DNA from: an uncultured Burkholderiales bacterium
GTDB taxonomy: Bacteria; Pseudomonadota; Gammaproteobacteria; Burkholderiales; Burkholderiaceae_C
Reading direction: 5' to 3'
Length of the DNA stretch: 36,453 nt
Assembly: GCA_903941205.1 (NCBI GenBank)
Contig: CAJAOB010000066.1
Coordinates: forward strand, 1-36,453
Program-made: the position numbers and the translations under genes
Notes under the pieces: generated by a model
Told to the model about the DNA's origin: nothing
Databases searched by the model: none
What the model saw: the letters and a program-made list of their open reading frames with translations, nothing else
Shown here: one piece after another, positions 28,102 to 36,453 of the stretch
How the letters are laid out: each line of letters opens with the position of its first letter
How positions within the stretch are numbered: position 1 is the stretch's first letter

Positions 28102-28785
28102 TCATCCCGGCCGGCGCCAGAGGGTCAGGTCAGTGAGCACGCCAAGGTCCAGGGCCTTGACGGGAAGGCCCTCGCAACCCTGCGGTCGCCTGGCCTCACG
28201 ACCGTCGCAAAAAAAGGTGCGGGCTTCGCCCCATAGGCGGGTTTGCGGATGCATGAATGCCACCATCCCCGTGTTCCTCTCGATGGCGACCCAGCGCTGA
28301 ACCAGCGCCGGGTCAGCTTTGCCGTCAGAAAACTTGATGATCCATTCATACAGGCCCATGCGCTCGACCGATTGGCGGTTGAGCTGGCCGTTGCTGCGGT
28401 AGTGCCCATGAAAGCCCACGTAGGTGCCCGACAGGCCCTGATCGTCTGAAAAAAGTCGCACCTTGCCGCCCAAAAACATGCGCGAGCAGGAAGAGACGCA
28501 ATAACCCGAGACAACGGTCGTCAAGCCCTTCTCGCGGATCAGTTCACCGATGCGGTAGCCAGCGGCCGCGTCGCCGCCATAGGAGTTTTTCAGAACAACT
28601 GTGGTGATGCCAGGTTGCGCGGCCAGCGCGTCCTGAAATTTGGCGAGATCGCCATCAAGCACCGGACCAGACAAGGTCACGATGTTGTCCGCCAACGCCA
28701 TGTCCATGGCCCGGACGGAAACTGGCAGCAACCCTGCAAGAGTGACCGAGGCGAAGGTCGTGAGTCGAAGGAAGAGTTTTGTCAT
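28102..28785 (-). CDS. Predicted periplasmic ClpP/crotonase-fold protein, COG3904-like
   Basis: Signal peptide MTKLFLRLTTFASVTLAGLLPVSVRA, then LKNSYGGDAAAGYRIGELIREKGLTTVVSGYCVSSCSRMFLGG and VGFHGHY. Confidence 0.72.
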   Translation of the reverse strand: MTKLFLRLTTFASVTLAGLLPVSVRAMDMALADNIVTLSGPVLDGDLAKFQDALAAQPGITTVVLKNSYGGDAAAGYRIGELIREKGLTTVVSGYCVSSCSRMFLGGKVRLFSDDQGLSGTYVGFHGHYRSNGQLNRQSVERMGLYEWIIKFSDGKADPALVQRWVAIERNTGMVAFMHPQTRLWGEARTFFCDGREARRPQGCEGLPVKALDLGVLTDLTLWRRPG

Positions 28786-29232
28786 GTCAGTGAACCTGTC
28801 TGTGTTTTGCGTGGTGGCGGAGAGTGGGTCCGCACCTAGGGGCAGGACGATGTCGGGTGTGCGCAAGGTATTTTGAATTACTCAGCGGATCAAGGCCCCC
28901 CAGGCCATTGATTCCGTCAGGATCGCCACGAGCCCGCTAAAAAAGCCCGCGCCACCATACCCCCGGGAGCCCCTCCTCTTAACAGTACGACCGGTACGCA
29001 ACGATCAATGCAGGCGACTCCCCAGCAATCTGAAAAGACTGACCAAAAGGCTGGAAATGATGGTTCAGGCCGTCTTGCAGCGGGGCGCTTGCCTGGTCAA
29101 GCTCAAGACGCGGTGAGACTGTGAGCTCGCCGGGTGAAAGTGACGCCTCTGCCCTGTACGCGCAAGGTGCATGAAAGGGGGCACGGGTGTTTTTACTGGC
29201 CTCACCCCGACAACAGGCAGGTGCCAAATAAC

Positions 29233-29244
29233 ATGGGATCTGAC
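29233..29244 (+). repeat. Left copy of direct repeat ATGGGATCTGAC
   Basis: 11/12 identical, same orientation, to ATGGGCTCTGAC at 31644-31655; the pair brackets the AT-richer islet. Confidence 0.4.
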
Positions 29245-29954
29245 CCATTTACTCAAAGTCCCTGATGATGAGCACCTCGCTTCCACACGCAAATACGGCA
29301 GCCATGCAAACTTCGGGATTATTTGAAAAGGAGATCGCTTCCTGTGTTACCGGGAAAGGAATTCCGTTGACGTTGGCAACGGCGGCTTCTATGGCGCAGT
29401 CAGTATAAATAATATGCCAAATACTCAGACCGACAAAGGTCTGGCTCATAACTCCAGAATACTTTGGGCGCTTTCAGCCAACCATCAGACCAGTCCCCAG
29501 TCCAGCCATCATAACGGCCGATCGAGCATTCCATTATTGGGATTCACTTTTTGGGGATTCCAAACATTCAGGTGCCTTTTGGTCAGTGAGCTCAAGCGGC
29601 ATTCCTTCTGATAGGAACAAGCAAGTTTATGCAGAGGAGTTCATGATTTATCGCTTTTCCGAATGTTATAAAATTCAGGGAATCTCCAGGCGCTCGAAAA
29701 AGCAAGGATGGTCTGCAAGATAGTACAAACGCAATACAAAAACCTGAGAAACGACGGGTAGTTTGAGGTCTTCAAGGAGAATTCGGAAACGATCGAAGTT
29801 CAGGTCATTGCATGCGGAAACATGGGCTTGGTAAATCGATGAACGGGCATTTGCACCCGTCCCATTTTTTGCCGATATTTCAGAGCATCTTTAACGCCCC
29901 GATGACCCTCAAGCACGGTACATACCGCTGCTTTCCAATTACCCCGAGATACCG

Positions 29955-30146
29955 ATGAAGAAAATTTTCATTACCTTCGGCGCAGGCAATTCCGACATAA
30001 GCATGACATCGGTCCGGCTTAAATCAGCCGTCGAGAGAACTGCCATTTTCAAGGAAGTGCCTGGATACACAGAAGCCACGTTCAAGTCCGCACATTTGGA
30101 TTTCTATTTAGTACAGCCGAGCCATCGGTCTATCCAACGGTTCTAG
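29955..30146 (+). pseudogene. Possible N-terminal fragment of a polysaccharide-locus protein
   Basis: MKKIFITFGAGNSDISMTSVRLKSAVERTAIFKEVPGYTEATFKSAH resembles N-termini of proteins found in surface-polysaccharide loci, but the frame stops after 63 codons. Confidence 0.3.
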
Positions 30147-30433
30147 TAACTATGCGTGTGGTTTTATCGATGACCTACGCAAGCATCCTATTATCTAGAA
30201 GAATCAGCGCCTTAGCCTTGTCTCGCGTTGCAATTCCTTACTCATGCTGAAAAAATTTTTCAACAGCAGCTTCTCTTGGGATGGTAATTCCAGGGCCGCC
30301 TTCGTTCCCATAAAAAACCACTGATATATTTCAATATATCTTATAACTCGTTCAAATAAATGAAATCTCGCATTAAATTTAATCGGCGCAGCTGAGCTCA
30401 AAAAGTAAAGCTCAAGATTCTCATTGACATTGA

Positions 30434-31366
30434 CTAATGCAATAAAACCTTGTGTGCTTGATACTGGCTTTCAATCGGAAGCTTACGTGTAACTAGTGCA
30501 GGCGGCAGTGCGGAAGGTATGTAATTCGGAGTTTTGCGCTGACGACTATCCAAATAGGCCTGAACATCTGCCGGCCGCTGTTTACGAGTAGATCCCCATG
30601 CTAGACGAGAATATACTTCGACTGGATAAAACGCCGTGCGCCAGTTTTGCTGAGTCCATGCCCGATAGAATAAATCGTGTTCGTCATTCTCAAGGATAAA
30701 GTTATATTCATCAAGATAGCCAAGTTTTTCTACCATTGATGTACGAAGAACCATTGGCCCGCGGTTTATCGTATGCGATAAGAATATTTGATCATACTTG
30801 TCGAATGGCACGTTGTGGCGGCGCTCTATAGTTGCGCTTATTTTCCCAACTCCTCTGAATGGGCCCGAGAGAGTATGACAACATCGACCCGATACAGCGA
30901 TAATGTCCGGGTATATCTCAAGAGGAGTTGCAAGCAGCACATTGTAGTTTGATGTTTGGATCTGCATATCTGCTTGGATCTCTACAATGTACTTTCCCCT
31001 CGCATTCACAAACCCAAGATTATCACAAGAGGTTTCAAAGATACCATATGGATTCGAAACAATCGTCAACTGACAGAGTTCAGGTGGTATGGTTTGGATT
31101 GCGCGTAAAACTTCCGCACGAGAGTTATCGGTGCAACCATCCAGAATGAGAAAAACATCATATAGCCCATGTGTGTGGATAAACACCTTCATCAGAACAT
31201 CGTAAATGATGGCCTGCTGATTGTGTATGGGCATAACGATACTGAAGGTTGGTCTTTCAAGCCGATATAAAGTATCGCACACCACTTCAGGATCGTGTGC
31301 CCATTGGCGATTCCGTGGATATTTCATTCCTTTTTCCCGATAGATATAAATACCCATTTCATCCAT
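30434..31366 (-). CDS. Glycosyltransferase family 2-like protein
   Basis: GT-A motifs FSIVMPIHNQQAIIYDVL, FLILDGCTDNSRAEVL, GKYIVEIQADMQI, ENDEHDLFYRAW. Start at MDEMGIYIYREKG is one choice; the frame remains open to 31501. Confidence 0.8.
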   Translation of the reverse strand: MDEMGIYIYREKGMKYPRNRQWAHDPEVVCDTLYRLERPTFSIVMPIHNQQAIIYDVLMKVFIHTHGLYDVFLILDGCTDNSRAEVLRAIQTIPPELCQLTIVSNPYGIFETSCDNLGFVNARGKYIVEIQADMQIQTSNYNVLLATPLEIYPDIIAVSGRCCHTLSGPFRGVGKISATIERRHNVPFDKYDQIFLSHTINRGPMVLRTSMVEKLGYLDEYNFILENDEHDLFYRAWTQQNWRTAFYPVEVYSRLAWGSTRKQRPADVQAYLDSRQRKTPNYIPSALPPALVTRKLPIESQYQAHKVLLH

Positions 31367-31643
31367 GGAATTCTCGTTGCTTGGTAAAACAGAGTTTGAC
31401 AGCAAACAAGGCCTGGGCCCGAATCTATCCAAGGCGCTTTGTGAAGTATCTCCTTCTACTTGGATAATATAGCAGTGCCAGGGTCGGGTAAAGACCCTCA
31501 CCCGATTAGCAGGGCCTGCACGGGGATTCCGAAAAGACTGTTTTGGTCACAAAAAACCCCCTCTTCCCGCCGGCACATTCAGCCATGTAGGGGGTCCGGC
31601 AAAGCTGCGTCGGCCAGGCGGGCTCAAGCGCTGCATTACAGAA

Positions 31644-31655
31644 ATGGGCTCTGAC
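31644..31655 (+). repeat. Right copy of direct repeat ATGGGCTCTGAC
   Basis: Near-identical to 29233-29244, same orientation. Confidence 0.4.
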
Positions 31656-31723
31656 ATCGTTAAGTAAGTTGCGCCCGGCGCAAGCGGCTGCCTTGCGATG
31701 CGCCTGAACCCAGGCAATCCGCG

Positions 31724-32216
31724 TCAATTCGCCACGGCCCGCACAACGGTCGGCATGACGGGCACGCCGGCGGCGCGCCAGCTCTCGAGCCCTCCGCGGT
31801 ACCAGCGGGCGTGGGTGTAGCCCAGCTTGCTGGCGCGCAGGGCGGCATTGACGCCGAACCAGGATTTGCGGTTCGTAGGCCAGCTCTTTTGGCGCTTCGT
31901 TAAAAGCGAGGCCGGCAAAAAGCAGGGTTTGGGCGCCCGGCAAGGTCACAGCCGCATGACCGACATCGATCAACACCGGCCCCGCCGGGCCCTTGAGCCC
32001 GCGCACCAGCGCCTGGGTGCCGAGCACCGGAATGCCGTCAAGGCGCTGCGGAGTGATGTCGACCATTTTTTGCGTGCGCAAACCCGTGGCGCTGGTCATG
32101 TTGCCGCCGAATTCATCGTTTGCATAAAAGCGTTCTGCCGGCGGCGTCAGCTGGGCCAGGATGGCTTCTGGCGCGGGGGGCTGGGGATGTAAAAACAAGG
32201 GTAGCCCTGTCTTCAT
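31724..32216 (-). pseudogene. Rhodanese-like domain protein, frameshifted and apparently missing the catalytic loop
   Basis: N-terminal frame MKTGLPLFLHPQPPAPEAILAQ... VLIDVGHAAVTLPGAQTLLFAG... YEPQILV. A second minus frame then gives FGVNAALRASKLGYTHARWYRGGLESWRAAGVPVMPTVVRAVAN*, a typical rhodanese C-terminal half. Junction near 31854-31865. Confidence 0.75.
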
Positions 32217-32368
32217 GCCAGTGGCAAGGCGCAGCGACCGACACGGGGATGGATGCCTGCACCCCGATCAGGTCGAGGTCAGGCTGTGCAGGAATGGCAG
32301 TTGTGCGCCAGAAATGGCCATCAAGCATGACCGCCTCATAATCTCGCGACCCACCAGGAGTCGCTTTC

Positions 32369-33301
32369 ATGCCGCTGCATCCCCTTATCGAATCCGCCTT
32401 GCTCGCCTCTTCGGTGCAGCCTTACCGCGAACTGGGCGTCGCACGGGCTCGGGTGCAGGCCAGGGCGGGGGCGCCGGGCAGGCCGGATGTGGCTTTGGCG
32501 GCGGTTCGCGACTTGATGATTCCGGGGCCTGGCGGCGACATACCGGTGCGGGTTTACACCCCCCTGGGTGAAGGGCCGCACCCGGTGCTGGTGTTTTTTC
32601 ATGGCGGCGGTTTTGTGGTGCTGGACCTCGATTCGCACGACTACATCTGCATGCGACTGGCAGCGGGCGCGACTTGTGTGGTCGTGTCGGTGGATTACCG
32701 GCTGGCGCCTGAGCACAAGTTTCCGGCGGGGCCGGATGATTGCCTGGCGGCCACGCGCTGGGCGGCGGCGCATGCGGGCGAGTTTGGCGGCGACGGCACG
32801 CGCCTGGCCGTATCGGGTTTGAGTGCCGGCGCCACCATGGCGGCAGTGACGGCCTTGCGCGCGCGCGATGAGGGCGGGCCGGCGCTGCGCGGACAGGCGC
32901 TGTTTTACCCGGTCACCGACTACCCGTCCGAGATGCCGGCGTCTTACCAGACCTACGCCAGCGGCTACGGCCTGACGCAAGACAACATGCTCTGGTTTTG
33001 GGAGCAGTACCTTGAAACCCCCGCCCAGGGGGCGCATCCGCATGCCTCGCCGCTGCGGGCGGACTCGTTAGGCAGCTTGCCGCCGGCCTGCGTATTTGTG
33101 GCCGAATGCGACGTGTTGAGGGACGAAGGCGCGGCTTACGCGCAGCGCCTGCAAGCGGCCGGCGTCGCGACACACTTTGAAGTTTGCGCAGGCGTAGGCC
33201 ACAGCTTTTTGAAGTACGCAGACGTGCTGCCCGAGGTGGATGCCGTGCTGGCGACGACTTATGGCTGGTTGCGCGGCGTTTTGTCGGGGCCGGCGGGCTA
33301 A
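32369..33301 (+). CDS. Alpha/beta hydrolase, hormone-sensitive-lipase-like esterase
   Basis: Oxyanion motif VFFHGGGFVVL, DYRLAPEHKFPAGPDD, nucleophile elbow GLSAGATMAA, C-terminal AGVGHSFLKY. Confidence 0.93.
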   Translation: MPLHPLIESALLASSVQPYRELGVARARVQARAGAPGRPDVALAAVRDLMIPGPGGDIPVRVYTPLGEGPHPVLVFFHGGGFVVLDLDSHDYICMRLAAGATCVVVSVDYRLAPEHKFPAGPDDCLAATRWAAAHAGEFGGDGTRLAVSGLSAGATMAAVTALRARDEGGPALRGQALFYPVTDYPSEMPASYQTYASGYGLTQDNMLWFWEQYLETPAQGAHPHASPLRADSLGSLPPACVFVAECDVLRDEGAAYAQRLQAAGVATHFEVCAGVGHSFLKYADVLPEVDAVLATTYGWLRGVLSGPAG

Positions 33302-33509
33302 GACACATTCCACCAGTTACACGGCGACTTTCATGCAACGCCTGGCTGGGCAGGCCCAAGGCCGCGTCGGGCGGGAATGGCTCTGCGGTATGGCCTGAAA
33401 TTGAATGCGGGCTGTTTTTTCATTTGATGGTGAAGAATCCATCGTTCGGGCGTCAACGCGGCTCTTCATATAAGCTGGCCCATTCCTCCCTTTGATTTGA
33501 ATCATCCTT

Positions 33510-34301
33510 ATGTCGCCCACAAAATACACTGCAAGAATCTACCGCCTGTTTTCTATAGCGGTGGCGCTGTTATGGCTTGCCGGCTGCGCCACATTTGAAA
33601 ATCACAAGGGCGAAAAATTCCCGATTTCTTTAAGCCTGATCACGAATCAGACTGCCGCCCCATCCATCATCATTTCTCATGGAGGTTCCTGCCGTTTGCG
33701 GCAGGAGGACGATTGGGCTCAACGGTTCAAGGCATGGGGATATAACGCCATCATCATTGATCACTGCACCGGCCGGGGTATTGCGCCGCATACCGGAGTC
33801 GAGCCGCCGCCGCTGCCATCCAGGGACCGGGTCAATGACTATATTGCTGTGGCCGAGTGGGTTAAAACGCAAACATGGCATTCGGGGAAGGTCGCGGTTT
33901 TTGGCATCAGCCGGGGCGGTGAAGCCGTCCTCAGGGCTGCTGATTCCAAGTTTCGCCAAGTGCGGCGTGGCGATGCGGGACTCGCAGAGCTGGATGTTCT
34001 GGTTGCCTTGTATCCGGCATGCTCCTATGTACCCAGAGCCCCACGCATTCCCTTGCTGATACTGCATGGCGAGGCCGACAATCTGGCGGTTTTTTCCACT
34101 TGTGAATACAGCGGTATCAAGCACGACAACTTGATCCTGAAAACCTATCCAGACACTTACCATGGCTTTGAAGTACCCGGCCCGGACATCACGGGTTCCA
34201 ACAGGTATTTGGGAACCTATATTTCACGCAGGTATAACGCCGAATCTGCCGCTCAAAGCTTTGTGGACACCCGGGCGTTTCTTGAGAAATACCTGAGATG
34301 A
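33510..34301 (+). CDS. Putative lipoprotein, dienelactone-hydrolase-like alpha/beta hydrolase
   Basis: Lipobox LLWLAGCATF; IIISHGG, FGISRGGEAVL, LLILHGEADNL, TYHGFEVPG are consistent with an alpha/beta hydrolase fold. Confidence 0.8.
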   Translation: MSPTKYTARIYRLFSIAVALLWLAGCATFENHKGEKFPISLSLITNQTAAPSIIISHGGSCRLRQEDDWAQRFKAWGYNAIIIDHCTGRGIAPHTGVEPPPLPSRDRVNDYIAVAEWVKTQTWHSGKVAVFGISRGGEAVLRAADSKFRQVRRGDAGLAELDVLVALYPACSYVPRAPRIPLLILHGEADNLAVFSTCEYSGIKHDNLILKTYPDTYHGFEVPGPDITGSNRYLGTYISRRYNAESAAQSFVDTRAFLEKYLR

Positions 34302-34425
34302 ACTGACTAGCTTTGTGACCCTATCCTGCCCCGGCCGCAAAACACACGGCCGACGTTCAGCAGTCTGGCGCCCTCGACGGGTTGGGCGGTTCGGTTTTGA
34401 CAGCGAGGCGACGCCCGCTCTTTTT

Positions 34426-34521
34426 CCGTCATCCTCGCGAAGCATTCCCTCCGGCTGATCGTGGAGCTGAAATCCATCTGCCTGGGGCGGGCATGGATTC
34501 CTGCCTTCGCAGGAATGACGG
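34426..34521. repeat. Imperfect palindromic repeat unit (MITE/interspersed-repeat-like), about 96 bp
   Basis: Outer ends ccgtcatcctcgcgaag and the complement of ccttcgcaggaatgacgg, with a nested aatccat...atggatt pair and perfect hairpin ATTCCTGC-CTTC-GCAGGAAT at 34497-34516. Confidence 0.6.
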
Positions 34522-34546
34522 CATGGTCAGGAATGACGGCATGGAC
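34511..34546 (+). repeat. Tandem 18-bp duplication aggaatgacggcatggtc / aggaatgacggcatggac
   Basis: Two adjacent 18-bp units differing at one position, at the edge of the palindromic element. Confidence 0.75.
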
Positions 34547-34576
34547 GGGGTCCGCAGGATTGACGGTGCGGGGCGA

Positions 34577-36094
34577 TCAGGGCGCTGGGGCTGTGTCGCC
34601 GCCCAGGGCCTGGTACAGCGCCGCCTGCGTGTTGAGGCGGGCCAGTCGGTTGTCGGCCAGGGCGATGTCGGCGCTGCGGCGCTTTTCCTGGGCGTCCAGC
34701 CAGGCTTTGAGGGCGGCGGCGCCTGCGCGGTAGCGCACTTCGTACAGGCGCTCGGCGGTGCGGGCGGCTTGCAGGCTTTCTTCCAGCCACGCGGCTTGCT
34801 GCGCGAGTTGCTGGCGCGATGACAGGGCGTTGTCCACGTCGCCGAGTGCGGTGTAGAGCGTCTGGCGGAAGTTGCCCACGGCTTCTTCGTATTGCGTCTC
34901 GGACACCTGGATGCTCAGCTGCATGTTGCTGCGTTGCAAGAAAGGCAGGGTGACGCCCAGGCCGAGCGCGGCCACCGGGTTTTGCAGCAGGTTGGCCAGT
35001 TGCGTGCTGGACGTGCCCAGGCTGCCGGTCAGACTGAGCGCCGGGTAATAGCTGGCGCGGGTGGCGTCGATGCGGGTGAAGGATTCGCGCAGGCGCAGCT
35101 CGGCGGCGCGCAGGTCGGGCCGGCGTGCCAGCAAGCTGGCGGGCAGACCGGCGTCCAGCGCGGGCAAGGCGGCCGTTGGCAGGGCGGCCGGGTTGACGGG
35201 GGATTTGCCACTGGCGCCCGGTGCGCCGTCCAACAGCAGGGCCAGCGCGGTGCGCGCTTCGACGGCCTGTTGCTGCAAGGCACTCTGGCTGGCCAGTTGG
35301 CTGGCCAGGGCTTGCTGCGCTTCGGCCACTTCCAGCCTAGATGCGGCCCCGGCGCGGTATTGCGTCTGCACCAGTTGGAAGGTGGTTTGCGCGTAGCCAA
35401 TGCTCTCGGCGTTGCTGGCCAAGCGCTGGTTGATGAAAGCCAGCTGCCAGTACAGCCGGGCCGTGGTGCCGACCAGCGCCAGCCGGGTGCTTTGCCGGTC
35501 TTGTTCGGTGGCCAGCGCCTCCCAGCGCGCCACTTCGCGCTGGCTGCCCAGCTTGTTCCACAAATCGATTTCGTAACTGGCGCTCAAGCTGGCGCCGCTG
35601 CTGCGGGTGAGGTTGGCGCCGGCGTCCAGCGCCCGCCGTGTGCCCATGCTGGCGCTGCCACTCAAGGCCGGTTGCAGCGCCTGGTCGGCCAGGCCGGCTT
35701 GCAACTGGGCGCGCCGCACGCGGATGGCGGCAGCGGCCAGGTTGTTGTTGCGCGCCAGCACGTCCGCCACGAGTTGGTCGAGCACGGGGTCACTGAAACG
35801 CGTCCACCACAATGTGCCGGCCAGGGTGGGGGCGGCTACGTCGGGGGCGGCAGCCTGGCTGTATTGCGCCGGCAGTTGCAGCAAAGGGGCCTGGTACGGG
35901 CTGTTGAAAGACGAGGCGCAGCCGCCCAGCAAGAGCGCACCTACCAGAGCAGCCAGGGCGGCGAGGGCGCTACGCGGCAGCGGCAGGGATGCCGATGCCG
36001 ATGCCTTGGCCGGACCAGGCGCCAGAGCATGGCGTTGCAGGGTCTTGACGGCTTTCGCGGGCTTCATGGGGCTCATGGCGTTCACGGTTTTCAT
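34577..36094 (-). CDS. Efflux transporter outer membrane lipoprotein, NodT/OMF family
   Basis: Lipobox ALLLGGCASSF and OMF motifs (RRPDLRAAELRLRESFTRIDATRASYYPALSLTGSLGTSS). Exact start uncertain among several nearby ATGs. Confidence 0.92.
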   Translation of the reverse strand: MKTVNAMSPMKPAKAVKTLQRHALAPGPAKASASASLPLPRSALAALAALVGALLLGGCASSFNSPYQAPLLQLPAQYSQAAAPDVAAPTLAGTLWWTRFSDPVLDQLVADVLARNNNLAAAAIRVRRAQLQAGLADQALQPALSGSASMGTRRALDAGANLTRSSGASLSASYEIDLWNKLGSQREVARWEALATEQDRQSTRLALVGTTARLYWQLAFINQRLASNAESIGYAQTTFQLVQTQYRAGAASRLEVAEAQQALASQLASQSALQQQAVEARTALALLLDGAPGASGKSPVNPAALPTAALPALDAGLPASLLARRPDLRAAELRLRESFTRIDATRASYYPALSLTGSLGTSSTQLANLLQNPVAALGLGVTLPFLQRSNMQLSIQVSETQYEEAVGNFRQTLYTALGDVDNALSSRQQLAQQAAWLEESLQAARTAERLYEVRYRAGAAALKAWLDAQEKRRSADIALADNRLARLNTQAALYQALGGDTAPAP

Positions 36095-36118
36095 GGGTTC
36101 ATGGGTTCCTGGAGCCTG

Positions 36119-36453
36119 TCATTCCCGCGCCAGTGCGTCGACGGGGTTGAGCTTGGCGGCGCTGTTGGCCGGCAAAAAGCCGAAGATCACGCCGATCAGC
36201 GTCGAGCAGACAAAGGCCGCGACCATCGACAGCGTGGAATACACCAGCGTGAAGCTGCTGCCCGACTGCTCAAAGCCCCAACCCACCAACAGCGACAGGC
36301 CGATGCCGAGCACGCCGCCCATCAGACACACCAACACCGCTTCAATCAAAAACTGCTGGCGAATATCGGCCTGGCGCGCGCCCACAGCCATGCGCACGCC
36401 GATCTCGCGCGTGCGCTCGGTGACAGACACCAGCATGATGTTCATCACGCCGA
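36119..36453 (-). CDS. macB: MacB-like ABC transporter permease, C-terminal part, truncated by window edge
   Basis: [50 protein letters not shown]... [17 protein letters not shown] is the typical MacB/FtsX C-terminal region. Confidence 0.85.
   Translation of the reverse strand, partial: GVMNIMLVSVTERTREIGVRMAVGARQADIRQQFLIEAVLVCLMGGVLGIGLSLLVGWGFEQSGSSFTLVYSTLSMVAAFVCSTLIGVIFGFLPANSAAKLNPVDALARE

Noticed and set aside
28979-29248. 89-aa minus ORF MGQIPCYLAPACCRGEAS...
   Set aside because: No recognisable motif and repeat-adjacent; could be a degraded C-terminus but not supportable as a gene.
29249-29449. 66-aa minus ORF MSQTFVGLSIWHIIYTDCAIEAAVANVNGIPF... with a GGAG upstream
   Set aside because: A ribosome-binding site is plausible but there is no family recognition and it lies in a decayed region; left uncalled.
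34426-34546. CRISPR-like interpretation of the repeated units
   Set aside because: Only two adjacent 18-bp copies with no spacers and no cas genes in the window.

Overview
The window is a GC-rich chromosomal segment whose gene content and codon style suggest a betaproteobacterium, probably Comamonadaceae (inference). It encodes about 25 genes or gene remnants. In order: glcD-like FAD oxidase (-); stand-alone sigma-54 activator (+) followed by an AtuA/DUF1446 - DUF4387 - Bug-type solute-binding-protein gene set (+); LysR regulator and purU (-); omega-aminotransferase (+); tRNA-Gly(GCC) (-); RND efflux operon OMF-MFP-RND (-); glnE (-); translationally coupled yhdP - nitrilase-family - histidine kinase - LuxR-type response regulator (+); a 63-aa membrane ORF (-); mltA (+); a COG3904-like periplasmic protein (-); an AT-richer islet with an orphan GT2 glycosyltransferase and gene fragments; a frameshifted rhodanese remnant (-); two alpha/beta hydrolases (+); a palindromic repeat; and a NodT-type OMF plus a truncated MacB-like permease (-). 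The most interesting signal is regulatory. Two perfect inverted repeats share a GCGTG-N5-CACGC core with centres 21 bp apart. They lie about 70-110 bp upstream of a good -24/-12 (sigma-54) promoter match that precedes the AtuA-like genes, immediately downstream of a sensor-less sigma-54 activator gene. This looks like an uncharacterised sigma-54-controlled catabolic module. Secondary items are a gene sandwiched by shared CTAG/CATG codons, a rhodanese remnant that appears to have lost its catalytic loop, and the AT-rich islet bounded by near-identical direct repeats. All family calls come from reading the translations; no database search was run.
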